Source of the DNA: JAIRVZ01 sp031553755
GTDB lineage: Bacteria; Bacteroidota; Bacteroidia; Bacteroidales; Azobacteroidaceae
Direction: 5' to 3'
Assembly (NCBI GenBank): GCA_031553755.1
Contig: JAVBKZ010000098.1
Coordinates: 1 to 6,871, forward strand
DNA: 6,871 bases
Shown piece after piece: positions 6,786 through 6,871 of this stretch. Numbering within the stretch: position 1 is the first letter of the stretch; each line of letters starts with the position of its first letter. The notes beneath the pieces were generated by a model. The model did no database searches. It was not told where the DNA came from and saw only the letters and a program-made list of their open reading frames with translations. The translations under genes were made by a program, and so were the position numbers.

Positions 6786-6811
6786 TTGCCGTCAGTTTAA
6801 ACTGGCGGCAA
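6786..6811 (+). repeat. 26-bp palindrome, copy 2 (right border of the Rhs cassette)
   Basis: Left arm TTGCCGTCAGTTT, right arm AAACTGGCGGCAA, closely related to the copy at 3193-3218. Of three differences, two form a compensatory T-A to C-G change in the stem, and the third turns a T-A pair into a T-G pair that still pairs in RNA. An extra A-T pair at 6785/6812 extends the stem. Sequence just before it (GAACA, then ATTCTATTG) also resembles that before copy 1. There is no U-run after it. Confidence 0.75.
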
Positions 6812-6829
6812 TAAGAAAATTAAATAAAT

Positions 6830-6871
6830 ATGGGTTGGTTCAATAAAAAAGTCGAGACGAATCCAAATGAT
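6830..6871 (+). CDS. Start of an unidentified downstream gene (cut by window edge)
   Basis: An ATG 18 bases after the second palindrome opens a frame through the window end: MGWFNKKVETNPND. The leader is A-rich (AATTAAATAAAT), typical of Bacteroidota starts, with no Shine-Dalgarno site. Fourteen residues are too few to identify a family; there is no signal peptide, so the product should be cytoplasmic, unlike the two lipoproteins before it. It may be another immunity or accessory gene of the Rhs array or the first gene of an unrelated unit. Confidence 0.45.
   Translation, partial: MGWFNKKVETNPND

Overview
The window looks like accessory DNA from a member of the Bacteroidota, most likely a Bacteroidales-type genome. 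The reasons are an AT-rich composition, a C-terminal type IX secretion (T9SS) sorting domain that is essentially confined to this phylum, several Bacteroidota-style lipoproteins, and mostly A-rich rather than Shine-Dalgarno-type leaders. Nothing in the sequence fixes genus or species. All recognisable genes are on the + strand.

Layout. (1) Positions 1-141 are the right end of an insertion sequence, probably IS66 family: the last 37 codons of a transposase (stop at 112-114) and a terminal end finishing in TTAC at 141. (2) Positions 142-2701 are a large secreted alpha/beta-hydrolase (lipase/esterase-like, GASMGG) with a C-terminal T9SS sorting domain. Its frame is open right up to the IS junction, and its signal peptide is intact, but the start codon is missing, so the IS seems to have landed at the very first codons. 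(3) Positions 2698-3069 are a small lipoprotein with a carboxypeptidase-regulatory-like fold, overlapping the hydrolase stop by 4 bases. (4) Positions 3070-3232 are a short non-coding segment packed with hairpins and ending in a perfect 26-bp palindrome. (5) Positions 3241-5994 are a 5'-truncated Rhs/YD-repeat protein: repeats, Rhs-associated core, then a divergent C-terminal tip with glycine-zipper segments and a domain whose motifs I associate with other Rhs tips. (6) Positions 5970-6416 and 6433-6771 are two small lipoproteins, lipocalin-like and BamE/SmpA-like, placed where Rhs immunity genes sit. (7) A second, covarying copy of the palindrome lies at 6786-6811, followed by the first 14 codons of another gene.

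How it fits together. The right half reads as a polymorphic-toxin cassette: an Rhs delivery/encapsulation core without its N-terminus, a toxin tip, and two candidate immunity lipoproteins, all bounded by related palindromes about 3.6 kb apart. That both putative immunity proteins are lipid-anchored suggests the tip acts in the cell envelope. The left half is a separate T9SS-exported hydrolase plus lipoprotein pair, cut off from its promoter and start codon by the IS. The most interesting points are the palindrome-bounded Rhs cassette, the uncharacterised tip and immunity pair, and the IS junction, which makes a precise prediction about the missing flank.
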